From: Allochromatium tepidum
GTDB lineage: Bacteria; Pseudomonadota; Gammaproteobacteria; Chromatiales; Chromatiaceae
Direction of reading: 5' to 3'
NCBI RefSeq assembly: GCF_018409545.1
Contig: NZ_AP024563.1
Span: 1,318,755-1,382,754, forward strand
Length of the DNA stretch: 64,000 bases
A program made the translations under genes and the position numbers. Below the pieces are notes generated by a model, which saw nothing but the letters and a program-made list of their open reading frames with translations, searched no databases and had not been told where the DNA came from. Positions 8,178 to 18,955 of this stretch are shown here, in pieces. Position 1 is the first letter of the stretch. Every line of letters starts with the position of its first letter.

Positions 8178-9761
8178 TCAGCCGCTGCTGCCGCCATTCT
8201 TCACCGGCTTGCCGCCGGCCGGTTCGATGCGCTTGTCGCCGCAGGGCAGATAGCCCGCCATTGGGGCCGGCGGTCCCTTGAGCGCCTCGTTGAGCGCATC
8301 GCAGACGGTACGCAGCACCTTGATGCGCGCATAGGGCTTGTCGTTGCCCTCGACCAGGGTCCAGCCGGCATGGCGCGTGCTGGTGCGCACGATCATCTCG
8401 TTGACGGCCTCCTTGTACTGCGGCCACTTCTCGCGATTGCGCCAGTCTTCCTCGGTGATCTTGTAGCGTTTGTAGGGCACCGCCTCGCGGTCCTTGAAGC
8501 GCTTGAGCTGCTCGTCCTGACTGATCTGGATCCAGAATTTGACCAGCACGATGCCGCTGTCGACGAGCTGCTCCTCGAAGCGGTTGATCTCGGAATAGGC
8601 ACGACGCCACTCGGACACACCGGCGAAGCCCTCGACGCGCTCGACCAGCACCCGCCCGTACCAGGAGCGGTCGTAGATGGTCATGAGTCCGGCGCGCGGG
8701 ATGTGACGCCAGAAGCGCCACAGATAATGATGCGCCTTTTCCTCGTCGGTCGGCGCCGCGACCGGGATGGAGCGATAGAGCCGGGCGTCGACCGCCTGGG
8801 TGATGCGGCGGATGGCGCCGCCCTTGCCGCCGGCATCCATGCCCTCGAACACCAGCACGGTCGAACGCTGTTTGTTGTAGGCGTTCCAGGCCAGCTCGTT
8901 GAGTTCGGCCTGAAGCCGCTTGAGTTCGCTCTTGTAGTCTTCGCGCGGCAGGGCGAGTTCGAGATCGAGCTGATCGAGCAGGGTGATCTGAGCACTGTCG
9001 CTCTCGGGCAGTTTGGGACTGGTCGGGGTGCCGTTGGCCTCGCTCGCTCCGTGCTCGGCCAGACGCGAGCGGATGGCGTGCAGCAGCGTCTTGCCGACGG
9101 TCAGGTCGCGGTAGCGCCGGTCGCCGGCCTCGATCAGATACCAGGGCGCGCTGCCGCGGTCGGTATGCAGGATGACGCGCTCGGCGACCTGCTCGAAGGC
9201 GGCGTAGTGCTCGGAGAACTTGCTCTTCTCGGGCAGCATCTTCCAGCGGCTGCGATCGTCGCGCGAGAGTTCCTTGAGCCGCGCCTTCTGGTCGGCCTCG
9301 GACATGTGGAACCAGAACTTGACGATCAGCGCCCCGTCCTGGACCAGCATGCGTTCGAAGTCGACGATGCGGTTGAGTTCGCCGTCGAGTTCGGCGTCGC
9401 TGCACTGACCGCGAAAGCGATGCTCGATCGGGGTCTGGTACCAGCCGCCGAACAGGATCGAGATCTCGCCGCGCGGCGGCATGGCACGCCAGAAGCGCCA
9501 GTAGCGCGGACGCTCGCGTTCCTCGTCGGACTCGTTCCAGAAGGCGAAGGTCTGCACGCCGCGCGTGTCGAGCCACTCGTTGAGCCGGTTGACCACCTCA
9601 CCCTTGCCGGCGGCCTCCACGCCCGAGACCAGCACGATCACCGGGATGTTGGTGTACCTGAGCGCGCGCTGCACCTCCAGGAGCTGGGTGCGCAGTTCCT
9701 CCTGCTGCTCCTTGTAGTCCTGCTTGCTGACCGAGCGACCGACCTTCGTTGCCTCGAACAT
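8178..9761 (-). CDS. pap: Polyphosphate:AMP phosphotransferase (tandem PPK2)
   Basis: A 527-residue kinase built from two PPK2 domains, residues about 1-240 and 270-510. Each has a Walker A-like loop (GVEAAGKGE and GMDAGGKGG) and the family RYWRFWRAMP / HYLWRFWRHIP lid motif. Two-domain PPK2 enzymes phosphorylate AMP to ADP with polyphosphate as donor, linking polyphosphate stores to the adenylate pool. The length is right for this class and both domains keep the loop lysine. In the classical enzyme only the C-terminal domain is active; that cannot be judged here. It is monocistronic by spacing: 88 bases from rlmI and 96 from the TRAP permease gene. Confidence 0.93.
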   Translation of the reverse strand: MFEATKVGRSVSKQDYKEQQEELRTQLLEVQRALRYTNIPVIVLVSGVEAAGKGEVVNRLNEWLDTRGVQTFAFWNESDEERERPRYWRFWRAMPPRGEISILFGGWYQTPIEHRFRGQCSDAELDGELNRIVDFERMLVQDGALIVKFWFHMSEADQKARLKELSRDDRSRWKMLPEKSKFSEHYAAFEQVAERVILHTDRGSAPWYLIEAGDRRYRDLTVGKTLLHAIRSRLAEHGASEANGTPTSPKLPESDSAQITLLDQLDLELALPREDYKSELKRLQAELNELAWNAYNKQRSTVLVFEGMDAGGKGGAIRRITQAVDARLYRSIPVAAPTDEEKAHHYLWRFWRHIPRAGLMTIYDRSWYGRVLVERVEGFAGVSEWRRAYSEINRFEEQLVDSGIVLVKFWIQISQDEQLKRFKDREAVPYKRYKITEEDWRNREKWPQYKEAVNEMIVRTSTRHAGWTLVEGNDKPYARIKVLRTVCDALNEALKGPPAPMAGYLPCGDKRIEPAGGKPVKNGGSSG

Positions 9762-9857
9762 CTGTGGTGTCCTCTATGTGAGACTCGCGGCGATGACGCG
9801 GCGAGCTTGCCATATCGATCGGGTTTCTGTCTGCACGCCTGGGCCGGATTCCGAGGC

Positions 9858-11309
9858 TCAAGGACTCGAATCGCTCGGCGGCGGACCGAACAATCCATCG
9901 AAATCCCCGCTGTCGAGCAGACTGGAACCGCCGGTCTCGGGCAGGACGATCTCGGTCGGATCGCTCAGGGTCGTGGCGCCGTCCAGCCCCCAGCTCACCA
10001 GTTCGGGGAAGGCGATGATGAGGAACACCATGAAGAGCTGGATGCCCAGGAAGGGCACTGCGCCCCAGTAGAGGTCGGTCGTGCGCACGCTCGGCGGCGC
10101 GACCGAGCGCAGATAGAAGAGCGCGAAGCCGAACGGCGGATGCATGAAGCTGGTTTGCAGATTGACCCCGATCAGCACCCCGAACCACACCAGATCGATC
10201 CCGAGCTTCGCGGCCACGGGCGCCAGCAGCGGCAGGACGATGAAGGCGATCTCGAAGAAGTCGAGGAAGAACGCCAGCAGGAACACCAGCAGATTGACGA
10301 AGATCAGAAAGCCGAGCACGCCGCCCGGCAGCGAGGTCAGCAGATGCTCGACCCAGAGATCCCCGTCGACGGCGCGGAAGGTGAGACTGAAGACGCTCGC
10401 GCCGATCAGGATGAAGATGACGAAGCTGGTGATGCGCGCGGTCGAGGCCATGGACTCGGTGAGCATGTCGCGCTTGAGCCGACCCTTGAGACCGGCCAGG
10501 ATCAGGGCGCCGACCGCTCCCATGGCCCCGCCCTCGGTCGGGGTCGCCCAGCCGATGAAGATGGTTCCAAGCACCAGGAAGATCAGCGCCAGCGGCGGGA
10601 TGAGTGCCAGCACGATCCGTTTGGCCAGGGCGCGACCGTGCAGGGTGCGCGCCTCGGGCGGCAGGGCCGGCGCGCGCTCGGGCCGGATCTGCGTGTTGGC
10701 GAAGACATAGAGCGCATAGAGTCCGGTCAGCACCAGCCCCGGCAAGAGCGCGCCCTTGTACATGTCGCCCACCGAGCGCCCGAGCACGTCGGCCATCACG
10801 ATCAGCACCAGCGAGGGCGGGATGATCTGGGCCAGGGTGCCGCCGGCGGCGATGACGCCGGCGGCCAGTCGCGGATGATAGCCGTAGCGCAGCATGATCG
10901 GCAGCGAGATCAGCCCCATGGCGATCACGGTCGCGGCGACGACGCCGGTGGTCGCCGCCAGCAGCGCGCCGACGAAGACCACGGCATAGGCCAGCCCGCC
11001 GCGCACACTGCCGAAGATCTGACCCACGGTGTCGAGCAGTTCCTCGGCCAGTCCGCTGCGCTCCAGGATCAGCCCCATGAAGGTGAAGAAGGGCACCGCG
11101 AGCAGGATCTCGTTGCGCATGATGCCGAACACCCGGTCCGGCAGGGCTTGCAGCAGCGCCGGGGTGAGCATCCCGAGTTCGATCCCGATCCAGCCGAACA
11201 GCATCCCGACGGCGGCGAGCGAGAAGGCGACCGGATAGCCGATCAGCAGAAACAGCACCAGCGCGCAGAACATCACAGGCGCCATGTTGGCGGCGAGCCA
11301 GGCCGTCAT
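9858..11309 (-). CDS. dctM: TRAP transporter large permease (DctM type)
   Basis: A 483-residue, strongly hydrophobic integral membrane protein of the TRAP DctM family. It has the typical start AWLAANMAPVMFCALVLFLLIGYPVAF and conserved IPPS (AQIIPPSLVLIVMADV) and GWATPTEGGAMGA segments. It forms the translocation channel of a sodium-driven transporter for organic acids. The gene begins 1 base after dctQ ends, so the two are translationally linked. A periplasmic DctP binding protein is absent next to them, so the substrate cannot be inferred. Confidence 0.94.
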   Translation of the reverse strand: MTAWLAANMAPVMFCALVLFLLIGYPVAFSLAAVGMLFGWIGIELGMLTPALLQALPDRVFGIMRNEILLAVPFFTFMGLILERSGLAEELLDTVGQIFGSVRGGLAYAVVFVGALLAATTGVVAATVIAMGLISLPIMLRYGYHPRLAAGVIAAGGTLAQIIPPSLVLIVMADVLGRSVGDMYKGALLPGLVLTGLYALYVFANTQIRPERAPALPPEARTLHGRALAKRIVLALIPPLALIFLVLGTIFIGWATPTEGGAMGAVGALILAGLKGRLKRDMLTESMASTARITSFVIFILIGASVFSLTFRAVDGDLWVEHLLTSLPGGVLGFLIFVNLLVFLLAFFLDFFEIAFIVLPLLAPVAAKLGIDLVWFGVLIGVNLQTSFMHPPFGFALFYLRSVAPPSVRTTDLYWGAVPFLGIQLFMVFLIIAFPELVSWGLDGATTLSDPTEIVLPETGGSSLLDSGDFDGLFGPPPSDSSP

Positions 11310-11310
11310 C

Positions 11311-11847
11311 TCAGTGTCCTCCGGTCGTCGGTTCGGGCAGCGGGCGGCGGCCGGTCAGGGCGGCAAGTCCCTTGATGATCTCGGACACCCCTTGCAGGGC
11401 CAGCAGCGCGAAGCCGATCGGGATGGCCAGCTTCATCGGCCACCAGATCAGCCCGCCCGGATTGGACGAGGACTCGTTCTGCTGGAAGGCGATGAGGAAA
11501 TAGCTCCAGGCATCGATCACGATCAGCAGACAGACCGGCAGCAGGAACAGCAGTCCGCCCAGGATCTCGACCAGCACCCGACCGCGCGGCGGCAGCCGGT
11601 TGTAGAGGATGTCGACCCGCACATGCCCGCGTTCCTGGAGCGTCAGGGGCGCGTAGAACAGAAAGATCAGACCGAACATGAACCACTGCCCCTCGATCAT
11701 AGCGTTCGAGCCCCAGTCGAGGGTATAGCGCAGGGTGGCGGTCAGGGCGCTGAGCAGCGCGCTCAGCAGTACCAGCCAGAGTGTGAGCCGACCGGCACGA
11801 CGATTGAACCGGTCGATGAGGGCTGAGAAACCGAGCAGGAATTCCAT
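11311..11847 (-). CDS. dctQ: TRAP transporter small permease (DctQ type)
   Basis: A 178-residue membrane protein with four predicted helices (LTLWLVLLSALLSALTATLRY; WFMFGLIFLFYAPLTL; VLVEILGGLLFLLPVCLLIVIDA; MKLAIPIGFALLALQGVSE). This is the size and layout of DctQ, the small subunit that pairs with DctM. The segment QEFLLGF at the start and GHVRVDILYNRLPPRGR in the middle are typical. It precedes dctM in the usual order. No DctP gene lies upstream; the next gene there is a GGDEF regulator. Confidence 0.9.
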   Translation of the reverse strand: MEFLLGFSALIDRFNRRAGRLTLWLVLLSALLSALTATLRYTLDWGSNAMIEGQWFMFGLIFLFYAPLTLQERGHVRVDILYNRLPPRGRVLVEILGGLLFLLPVCLLIVIDAWSYFLIAFQQNESSSNPGGLIWWPMKLAIPIGFALLALQGVSEIIKGLAALTGRRPLPEPTTGGH

Positions 11848-11877
11848 GATTCGGTACGACTCCAGTGTCAGGAAGGA

Positions 11878-12791
<914 letters not shown>

Positions 12792-12792
<1 letters not shown>

Positions 12793-15413
12793 CAGGATTC
12801 CGGCTCGCGCAACAGGTGTGACAGACGGTCGATCTCGACCAAGGCCGTATCATAGTCGAAAGACTCGATCGCCACCCCGAGCCGGGACAGCGGATCGCCG
12901 GCATAGGGCGTATCACGGAGTGACTCCACGAGTCCATCCAGCCATGTCGAATCGACCAGGTCGTTGCGCTCGATCAGCCGTTTCAGACGTTCGAGCCGCT
13001 CCAGGATCGGCTGGAGCGACTCGGGCGACAGTCGGCCCGCCACGCCCGGAGCGCTCGTCTCGGCGTGTGCGGGAACCACCCAGCGCCGCAGCACCTCGAT
13101 CAGCGACTCGAGGACGATCGGCTTGCTCAGATGATCGTTCATCCCGGCCGCCAGACAGCGTTCGCGGTCCTCGGACAGGGCGGCGGCCGTTAGGGCGATG
13201 ATGGGCAGTCGCGGATGCCGGGCACGGATCGCACGGGTGGCGCTCAGACCGTCCATGACCGGCATCTGCACGTCCATCAGCACGGCATCGAAACAGTCGC
13301 GCTCCACGCATTCGACCGCTTGCCGACCATCGTCGGCGATCGTCACCAGACAGCCGATCCGTTCCAGCAGATCGCGCGCCACCTGTTGATTGGTCGCATT
13401 GTCCTCGACCAGCAGCAGACGCACCCCGCGCAGGGGAGCGGCCTCGGCGTCGAGATCCCGGGCCGGACGCTGTGCCTGGAGGGTGTAATCACCCACCAGA
13501 TCGACCATGGCGTCGAAGAGCGTCGAGGGCGTGATGGGTTTGGCCAGTAGACGGAGTCCGGCGTTCGCCCCGGATTCGGCGAGCAGCCGCTCGCGCTCAG
13601 TGACCGTCACCATCCAGATCGCCGGACAGGGCGGATCGCCGAAGGTCGGGGACGGCGGCTCGACAGCGCGTTCGGGGGGCCGGTCGAGCACCACCCAGTC
13701 GAAGGGCTCGCGCCGTCCCCCGGCCGCCGCCGACAGGATCGAGCGTGCCTGAGCCGGTGAACGCGCCTCGGCGATCTCCATGCCCCAGGCCTCCAGGATC
13801 GCGCGCGGGGCACGGCGCACCAGACAATCCTCGCCGACGATGAGGACGCGATGCCGACCGAGCGCGCGCGGCGGTGAACCGATGCGTTGCGGCTGGGACT
13901 CGGCGATGTGGAAATCGGCCGTGAAGCGAAACAGGCTGCCGACCCCGAACCGACTGCGGACGCGGATGTCGCCGCCCATGAGGCGCGCCAGCTGACGCGA
14001 GATCGACAGTCCCAGCCCGGTGCCGCCATAGCGGCGCGTGATGGAGCAATCGGCCTGGGTGAAGGACTGGAACAGACGCTCGACGCCGGCCGGATCCAGG
14101 CCGATACCGGTATCGCGCACACTGAAGGACAATCGGATCTGGCCGTCGCGTTCGCCGAGGGCGCGAATCCGTAATTCGATGAATCCGCGCTCGGTGAACT
14201 TCACGGCATTGCCGACCAGATTGTTCAGTACCTGTCCCAGACGCATGGGATCGCCGCGCAGAACCTGCGGGGTGCGCGGATCGAGATGATAGTAGAGCGC
14301 CAGCCCCTTGGACTCGGCGGCCAGCGAGAACAGTGCCGTGAGCTGATCGAGCACCGCCTCGATCCTGAAATCGACCGTGTCGAGCTGGATCTGACCGGCC
14401 TCGATCTTGGAATAGTCGAGCACGTCGTTGAGGATGCGCAGCAGGGCGTCGGAACCCTGGCGGATCTTGTTCATGTAGTCGCGCTGGCGCGAGTCGAGCC
14501 CGGAGTCGAGCAGCAGTTGGCCCAGGCCGATGATGGCGTTGAGCGGAGTGCGGATCTCGTGGCTCATGTTGGCCAGGAACTCGCTCTTGGCGCGATTGGC
14601 GACCTCGGCGGCCTCCATGGCCCGACGCATCGCCTCTTCCGTGGCCTTGCGCTCGGTCAGGTCGAGGATATGAACGACCATGTGGGATATCGCTCCCTGT
14701 TCGTCCCGCACGGCCGAGGCGCTCAGCATGACCGGAATGGGGTGTCCCCGACGATGCAGATAGCGCTTCTCGAACTGCACCCGATCGACGGCCCCCGAGA
14801 CGAGTTGATCCAGATAGACCAGATCGGCGGTCAGGTCGTCGGGATGCGAGATCGACTGGAAGTCCAGCGCCAGCAATTCGGACTCCGAGTAACCCAGGAT
14901 GCGGCACAGCACCTGATTGACTTGCAGCCAGTGTCCGTCGGGGGCGACCAGCGCCATCCCGTGCGGGGCGATCTCGAAGGCGGCGCGAAACTTGGCCTCG
15001 CTACGCCTGAGACGTTCCTCGGCCAGCCGCGACTCGGTGATGTCCCGATAGATGGCGTAGAACATGTGCCGCCCATCGACGGCCAGTACCTGCACCTGGA
15101 CATTGACATGACGGATGCTGCCATCCCGGCAGCGATGACGGGTCTCGAAGTCATCGTATCCATGCTGCAGCATGAACCGGATATGACGCTGAACATCCTC
15201 CGGATCCTCGTTCGCCTCGTAGTCGGCGATGCGCAGCCGCGCGAACTCCTCGGCGCTGTAGCCGAGCTGCTCGTGCGCGGCGCGATTGAAGTCGAGGGGC
15301 AACTGGGTCTCGGGGTCGATGATGACGATCCCCAGCGGGGCCAGCTCGAAGAGCGTGCGCAGGCGCGTCTCCGAGCTGGGTGTGCCGCTGTTGCCGTTGG
15401 AGTAGTCTTTCAC
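12792..15413 (-). CDS. Hybrid sensor histidine kinase (PAS-PAS-HisKA-HATPase-REC)
   Basis: An 873-residue cytoplasmic-looking kinase. Two PAS domains (about residues 20-140 and 145-265, each ending in a YRDITE or ILDLTE linker) precede a dimerisation/phosphoacceptor box [17 protein letters not shown] near residue 290. The ATPase domain has NAVKF, DTGIGLD and [11 protein letters not shown] degenerate receiver-like stretch is followed by a true receiver with [12 protein letters not shown], and a C-terminal extension that may be an HPt remnant. No transmembrane segment is visible, so PAS ligands such as redox or oxygen signals are plausible but not shown. It is coupled to the GGDEF response regulator downstream. 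Confidence 0.93.
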
Positions 15414-15447
15414 GGAGGGTCGACCTGAAGTGTCCTCGATGTGTCCT

Positions 15448-16344
15448 CTAGGAGTCCGTCAGCACGGCCCGGCAGGCGAAGGGCATCTCGGGTTCGGCGC
15501 GCTTGACCGATCCCTTGCCCCGCGCCTGACCGCTCAACACCTCGTCGCTCAGCCACCAGGCCAGATCCTCGCCGCAGCCGTCACCGGGCGGGACGGGCGC
15601 TTGAGCCTCGCAGCTCGGGCTGTCGGCGGGACAGGCCAGACGCACATGGAAGTGGGCGTCATGCTTCCACCAGGGCCGGACCTTGCGCAGCCAGGCGCGA
15701 TCGCCGCGCGCCCCCCGGCAGAGCTCCTGTTTGATCGCCGCGTTGACGAAGATGCGATCGACGCGCGGATGACGCGCCGCCGACTCGATCAGGGCGAACT
15801 GACTCGGCCCCCAATGTTGGCTGACCGTGCGTCCGCCCGGTGCGACCATACTGGGCGGATCGGAGCGGTTGTCCATCAGTTGCCGGGCCGCCGTCGGCGA
15901 ATTGGCCAGGGTGAACCAGATATCCACGTCCAGCCCGTTCTGATGACTGCGGTGCGAGGACGACATGAGTCCGCCGCGCGGCTGGCTGAGATCGCCGATC
16001 ATGACGAATTGACCGCCGCGCTGTTGCTGAGCGCGTCCCAGATCCTCGACGAAACGGATCAGATCCGGATGACCGTAATAGCGGTTGCGATAGCGGCGGA
16101 TGCTGACATAGCCGGGGCCGGTTTCCGGCAGCGTCTCGGCCCCGCCGATACAGCCGTTGGCCGCACTGCCGATGACTTCGGTCATACCGGACGACGGGCG
16201 CTGGACTTGACCCCAGGGCGTGGCGAAGACCGGCGCAGTCAGCAGGCACAGACCCAAAATCAGGCCGAGCCGTATTGCGAATGGCGCCTGTGATCGGGCG
16301 CGATGGCGAATCGAAACCGACATATCAGTGTTCTCCCCCATCAC
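15448..16344 (-). CDS. mepA: Penicillin-insensitive murein endopeptidase
   Basis: A periplasmic zinc metallopeptidase that cleaves D-Ala-meso-DAP cross-links in peptidoglycan. The signal peptide is [19 protein letters not shown]. Metal-binding motifs [17 protein letters not shown] and [15 protein letters not shown] are intact, and several cysteines typical of MepA are present ([16 protein letters not shown]). The first ATG at 16344 overlaps the ffh stop by ATGA, suggesting translational coupling. A second start MSVSIRH at 16323 gives a more usual signal peptide length and may be the true one. The length fits the family. Confidence 0.92.
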   Translation of the reverse strand: MMGENTDMSVSIRHRARSQAPFAIRLGLILGLCLLTAPVFATPWGQVQRPSSGMTEVIGSAANGCIGGAETLPETGPGYVSIRRYRNRYYGHPDLIRFVEDLGRAQQQRGGQFVMIGDLSQPRGGLMSSSHRSHQNGLDVDIWFTLANSPTAARQLMDNRSDPPSMVAPGGRTVSQHWGPSQFALIESAARHPRVDRIFVNAAIKQELCRGARGDRAWLRKVRPWWKHDAHFHVRLACPADSPSCEAQAPVPPGDGCGEDLAWWLSDEVLSGQARGKGSVKRAEPEMPFACRAVLTDS

Positions 16345-17768
16345 ATCGGAAAACCGCCGCCCGGCGGCATCCCGCCGGGAGGAAAGCCGCCGCCCGGAGG
16401 GAACCCACCCGGCGGCAGCATCCCCGGCGGCAGTCGCCCTTGGAGCGAGCGCATCATCTTGGCCATGCCGCCGCCCTTCATCTTCTTCATCATCTTCTGC
16501 ATCTGCATGAACTGCTTGAGCAACTGATTGACGTCCTGCACCTGGGTGCCCGAGCCGGCGGCGATACGACGCTTGCGCGACCCCTTGATGACGGCCGGAA
16601 ACCGGCGCTCGTGCGGCGTCATCGAATTGATGATGGCCACCAGCTTGCCCATCTCCTTGTCGCTGGCCTTGTTCTTGACGTGGTCCGGGATCTGGTTCAT
16701 GCCGGGGAGCTTCTCCATCAGGCTCATCATGCCCCCCATCCTGTTCATCTGCTCCAACTGCTCCTTGAAGTCGGCCAGATCGAAATCCTTGCCCTTCTTG
16801 AGCTTCTTGACCAGCTTCTCGGCCTGATCCTTGTCGACCTTGGCCTGGACCTCCTCGACCAGCGAGACCACGTCGCCCATGCCGAGGATACGTGAGGCCA
16901 CGCGGTCGGGATGGAAGGGCTCGAGCGCGGTGGTTCGCTCGCCGGTGCCGAGGAATTTGATCGGCTTGCCGGTGATCCGGCGGATCGAGAGCGCCGCGCC
17001 GCCGCGCGCGTCACCGTCGGTCTTGGTGAGGATGACACCGGTCAGGGGCAGGGCTTCGTCGAACGCCTTGGCCGTATTGGCCGCGTCCTGACCCGTCATG
17101 GAGTCGACCACGAACAGGGTCTCGACCGGCTTGATCGCCTGATGGATGCGCTTGATCTCGTCCATCATCTCGGCATCGACGTGCAGCCGACCGGCGGTGT
17201 CGACGATCAGCACGTCCTTGAAACGCTTGCGGGCGCTCTCGAGCGCGCGCTGGGCGATGTGGACCGGATCTTCGTCGCCCTGGCTGGGACAGAACTCGGC
17301 CCCGACCTCACCGGCGACGGTGCGCAACTGTTCGATGGCCGCCGGACGATAGACGTCGCAGCTGACCACCATCACGGATTTCTTCTGCTTCTCCTGCAAC
17401 CAGCGCGCGAGCTTGGCGACGCTGGTGGTCTTGCCCGAGCCCTGCAGACCGGCCATGAGGATGACCGCCGGCGGCTGGGCGGCCAGGTCCAGACGCTCAT
17501 TGGCCGCGCCCATGATCTTGACCAGTTCATCGTTGACGATCTTGATCAGCACCTGGCCGGGCGTCAGGCTCTTGGTCACGGCCTCGCCGAGCGCCTGCTC
17601 GCGGACGTCCTCGATGAACTGGCGCACCACCGGCAGCGCGACATCGGCCTCCAGGAGGGCCATGCGCACTTCGCGCAGGGTGTCCTTGATGTTGTCCTCG
17701 GTCAGACGGCCCTGACCGCGCAGATTGGTCAGGACCGTCTCGAAGCGATCCTGGAGATTTTGGAACAT
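16341..17768 (-). CDS. ffh: Signal recognition particle protein Ffh
   Basis: The GTPase subunit of the signal recognition particle, which binds 4.5S RNA and signal peptides and delivers ribosomes to FtsY. The 475-residue protein has the N domain (MFQNLQDRFETVLTNLRGQG), the G domain (AGLQGSGKTTSVAKLA, DTAGRLHVD, TKTDGDARGG) and the Met-rich M domain (ERRFPAVIKGSRKRRIAAGSG; FMQMQKMMKKMKGGGM). The C-terminus carries an unusual PPGG-rich tail (PPGGFPPGGGFPPGG). ATG 17768 is the family start. It overlaps mepA by ATGA. Confidence 0.96.
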   Translation of the reverse strand: MFQNLQDRFETVLTNLRGQGRLTEDNIKDTLREVRMALLEADVALPVVRQFIEDVREQALGEAVTKSLTPGQVLIKIVNDELVKIMGAANERLDLAAQPPAVILMAGLQGSGKTTSVAKLARWLQEKQKKSVMVVSCDVYRPAAIEQLRTVAGEVGAEFCPSQGDEDPVHIAQRALESARKRFKDVLIVDTAGRLHVDAEMMDEIKRIHQAIKPVETLFVVDSMTGQDAANTAKAFDEALPLTGVILTKTDGDARGGAALSIRRITGKPIKFLGTGERTTALEPFHPDRVASRILGMGDVVSLVEEVQAKVDKDQAEKLVKKLKKGKDFDLADFKEQLEQMNRMGGMMSLMEKLPGMNQIPDHVKNKASDKEMGKLVAIINSMTPHERRFPAVIKGSRKRRIAAGSGTQVQDVNQLLKQFMQMQKMMKKMKGGGMAKMMRSLQGRLPPGMLPPGGFPPGGGFPPGGMPPGGGFPM

Positions 17769-17851
17769 GATCGAACCTCGATCCGGGCGTCCCGCGCGAG
17801 ACACCCTGGGCTAGCGTGAGTGTGGATGGTCGACGGCGAATGTTGCCATCG

Positions 17852-17879
17852 GTTTACGACAGGACTTTGTGAGTATAAT
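17852..17879 (+). promoter_or_regulatory. Candidate sigma-70 promoter for ypjD
   Basis: A perfect -10 hexamer TATAAT at 17874-17879 is preceded, with 16-base spacing, by GTTTAC as a weak -35. It lies in the divergent gap between ffh and ypjD, about 74 bases before the ypjD start. Confidence 0.5.
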
Positions 17880-17952
17880 GCACGGCCATCATCGCCCGAT
17901 ACGACTAGGGACGACTTCCAGCCACCGTCATTCGAGCTTCAAGAACGCACCC

Positions 17953-18765
17953 ATGATCCACATCCTCCTTGCCTACGTCGCCACGCTCTGCTATCTGGCC
18001 TCGGCCGCCTTCATCGGCATCCGTCTGTTCCGCAAGGAGGGATGGATTCCGCCCCGCGCGCTCGCGATCGCCGTCGGTTTCGGCGGTCTGGTGCTGCACA
18101 GTTGGCTGCTCTGGAACGGCGTCTTCAGCCATGCCGGGATCAATCTCGGCTTCTATCACGCGCTGGCGCTCACCTCCTGGACCATCGTCGCGCTGCTCCT
18201 GGTCTCCAGCCTGACCAAGCCGGTCGACAATCTGGGGCTGATCCTGCTGCCGGCGGCGGCGCTGAGTCTGCTGCTGGAGGCGCACATGGCCGATGTCGGC
18301 TTCATGCGCGAATCGGCCGGCACGGCGCTCAAGATCCATGTGCTGGTGTCGATGCTGGCCTATAGCCTGCTGACGCTGGCGGCGGTGCAGGCGATCCTGC
18401 TGGCGGTGCAGGACCATCATCTGCGCAATCGGCATCCGACCGGGTTCGTGCGTACTCTGCCGCCGCTCCAGACCATGGAAAGTCTGCTGTTCGAGATGAT
18501 CACGGCCGGCTTCGTGCTGCTGACGCTGGCGCTGTTGAGCGGCTTTGCGTTCCTGGAGAACATGTTTGCGCAGCATCTGGTGCACAAGACCGTGCTCTCG
18601 GTGCTGGCTTGGCTGGTGTTCGGCGGGCTGCTGGTCGGGCGCTTCCGCAAGGGCTGGCGCGGACGCACGGCCATCGTCTGGACGCTCGGCGGCTTCGCGA
18701 TCCTGATCCTGGCCTACTTCGGCAGCAAGGCGGTGCTGCAATTCGTCTTGCAGAATGCGGGCTGA
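17953..18765 (+). CDS. ypjD: Inner membrane protein YpjD, cytochrome c assembly (CcsA/HemX-like) family
   Basis: A 270-residue membrane protein with about eight hydrophobic helices, starting MIHILLAYVATLCYLASAAF. It includes conserved histidines between helices (LVLHSWLLWNG, LGFYHALALTSW, LKIHVLVSMLAYSLL, QHLVHKTVLSVLAW). The arrangement matches the YpjD/HemX branch of the CcsA family, whose members are haem-handling membrane proteins; the precise role of YpjD is not settled. It lies divergently from ffh, a conserved gammaproteobacterial neighbourhood. Confidence 0.9.
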   Translation: MIHILLAYVATLCYLASAAFIGIRLFRKEGWIPPRALAIAVGFGGLVLHSWLLWNGVFSHAGINLGFYHALALTSWTIVALLLVSSLTKPVDNLGLILLPAAALSLLLEAHMADVGFMRESAGTALKIHVLVSMLAYSLLTLAAVQAILLAVQDHHLRNRHPTGFVRTLPPLQTMESLLFEMITAGFVLLTLALLSGFAFLENMFAQHLVHKTVLSVLAWLVFGGLLVGRFRKGWRGRTAIVWTLGGFAILILAYFGSKAVLQFVLQNAG

Positions 18766-18789
18766 GATTATTACAATGCCCTGCTTAAA

Positions 18790-18865
18790 GCGCCCTTAGC
18801 TCAGTCGGTAGAGCATCTGACTTTTAATCAGGTGGTCGCTGGTTCGAGTCCAGCAGGGCGCACCA
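18790..18865 (+). tRNA. tRNA-Lys (anticodon TTT)
   Basis: The 76-base sequence folds as a complete cloverleaf. The acceptor stem GCGCCCT pairs with AGGGCGC, the D-arm is TAGCTCAGTCGGTAGAGCA, the anticodon loop CTTTTAA has anticodon TTT, the T-arm is GCTGGTTCGAGTCCAGC, and the 3' CCA is encoded. A terminator follows 7 bases later. Confidence 0.97.
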
Positions 18866-18872
18866 TAATTGA

Positions 18873-18906
18873 AAAGCCCTTGACCGAATCGGCAAGGGCT
18901 TTTTCT
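18873..18906 (+). terminator. Rho-independent terminator of tRNA-Lys
   Basis: AAAGCCCTTG and CAAGGGCTTT form a 10-bp stem with a 10-base loop, followed by a T-rich tract. Confidence 0.9.
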
Positions 18907-18955
18907 TTTCGTGGCTCTTTCGATCGGGTAAGCAGACCGACTGCCTGCCTGCGAC

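Noticed and set aside
8148-11375. A 1075-codon open frame on the plus strand
   Set aside because: It lies antisense to the PPK2 kinase and dctM genes, which have clear domains and motifs. Its translation is low-complexity Arg/Gln/His/Asp sequence typical of GC-rich shadow frames.
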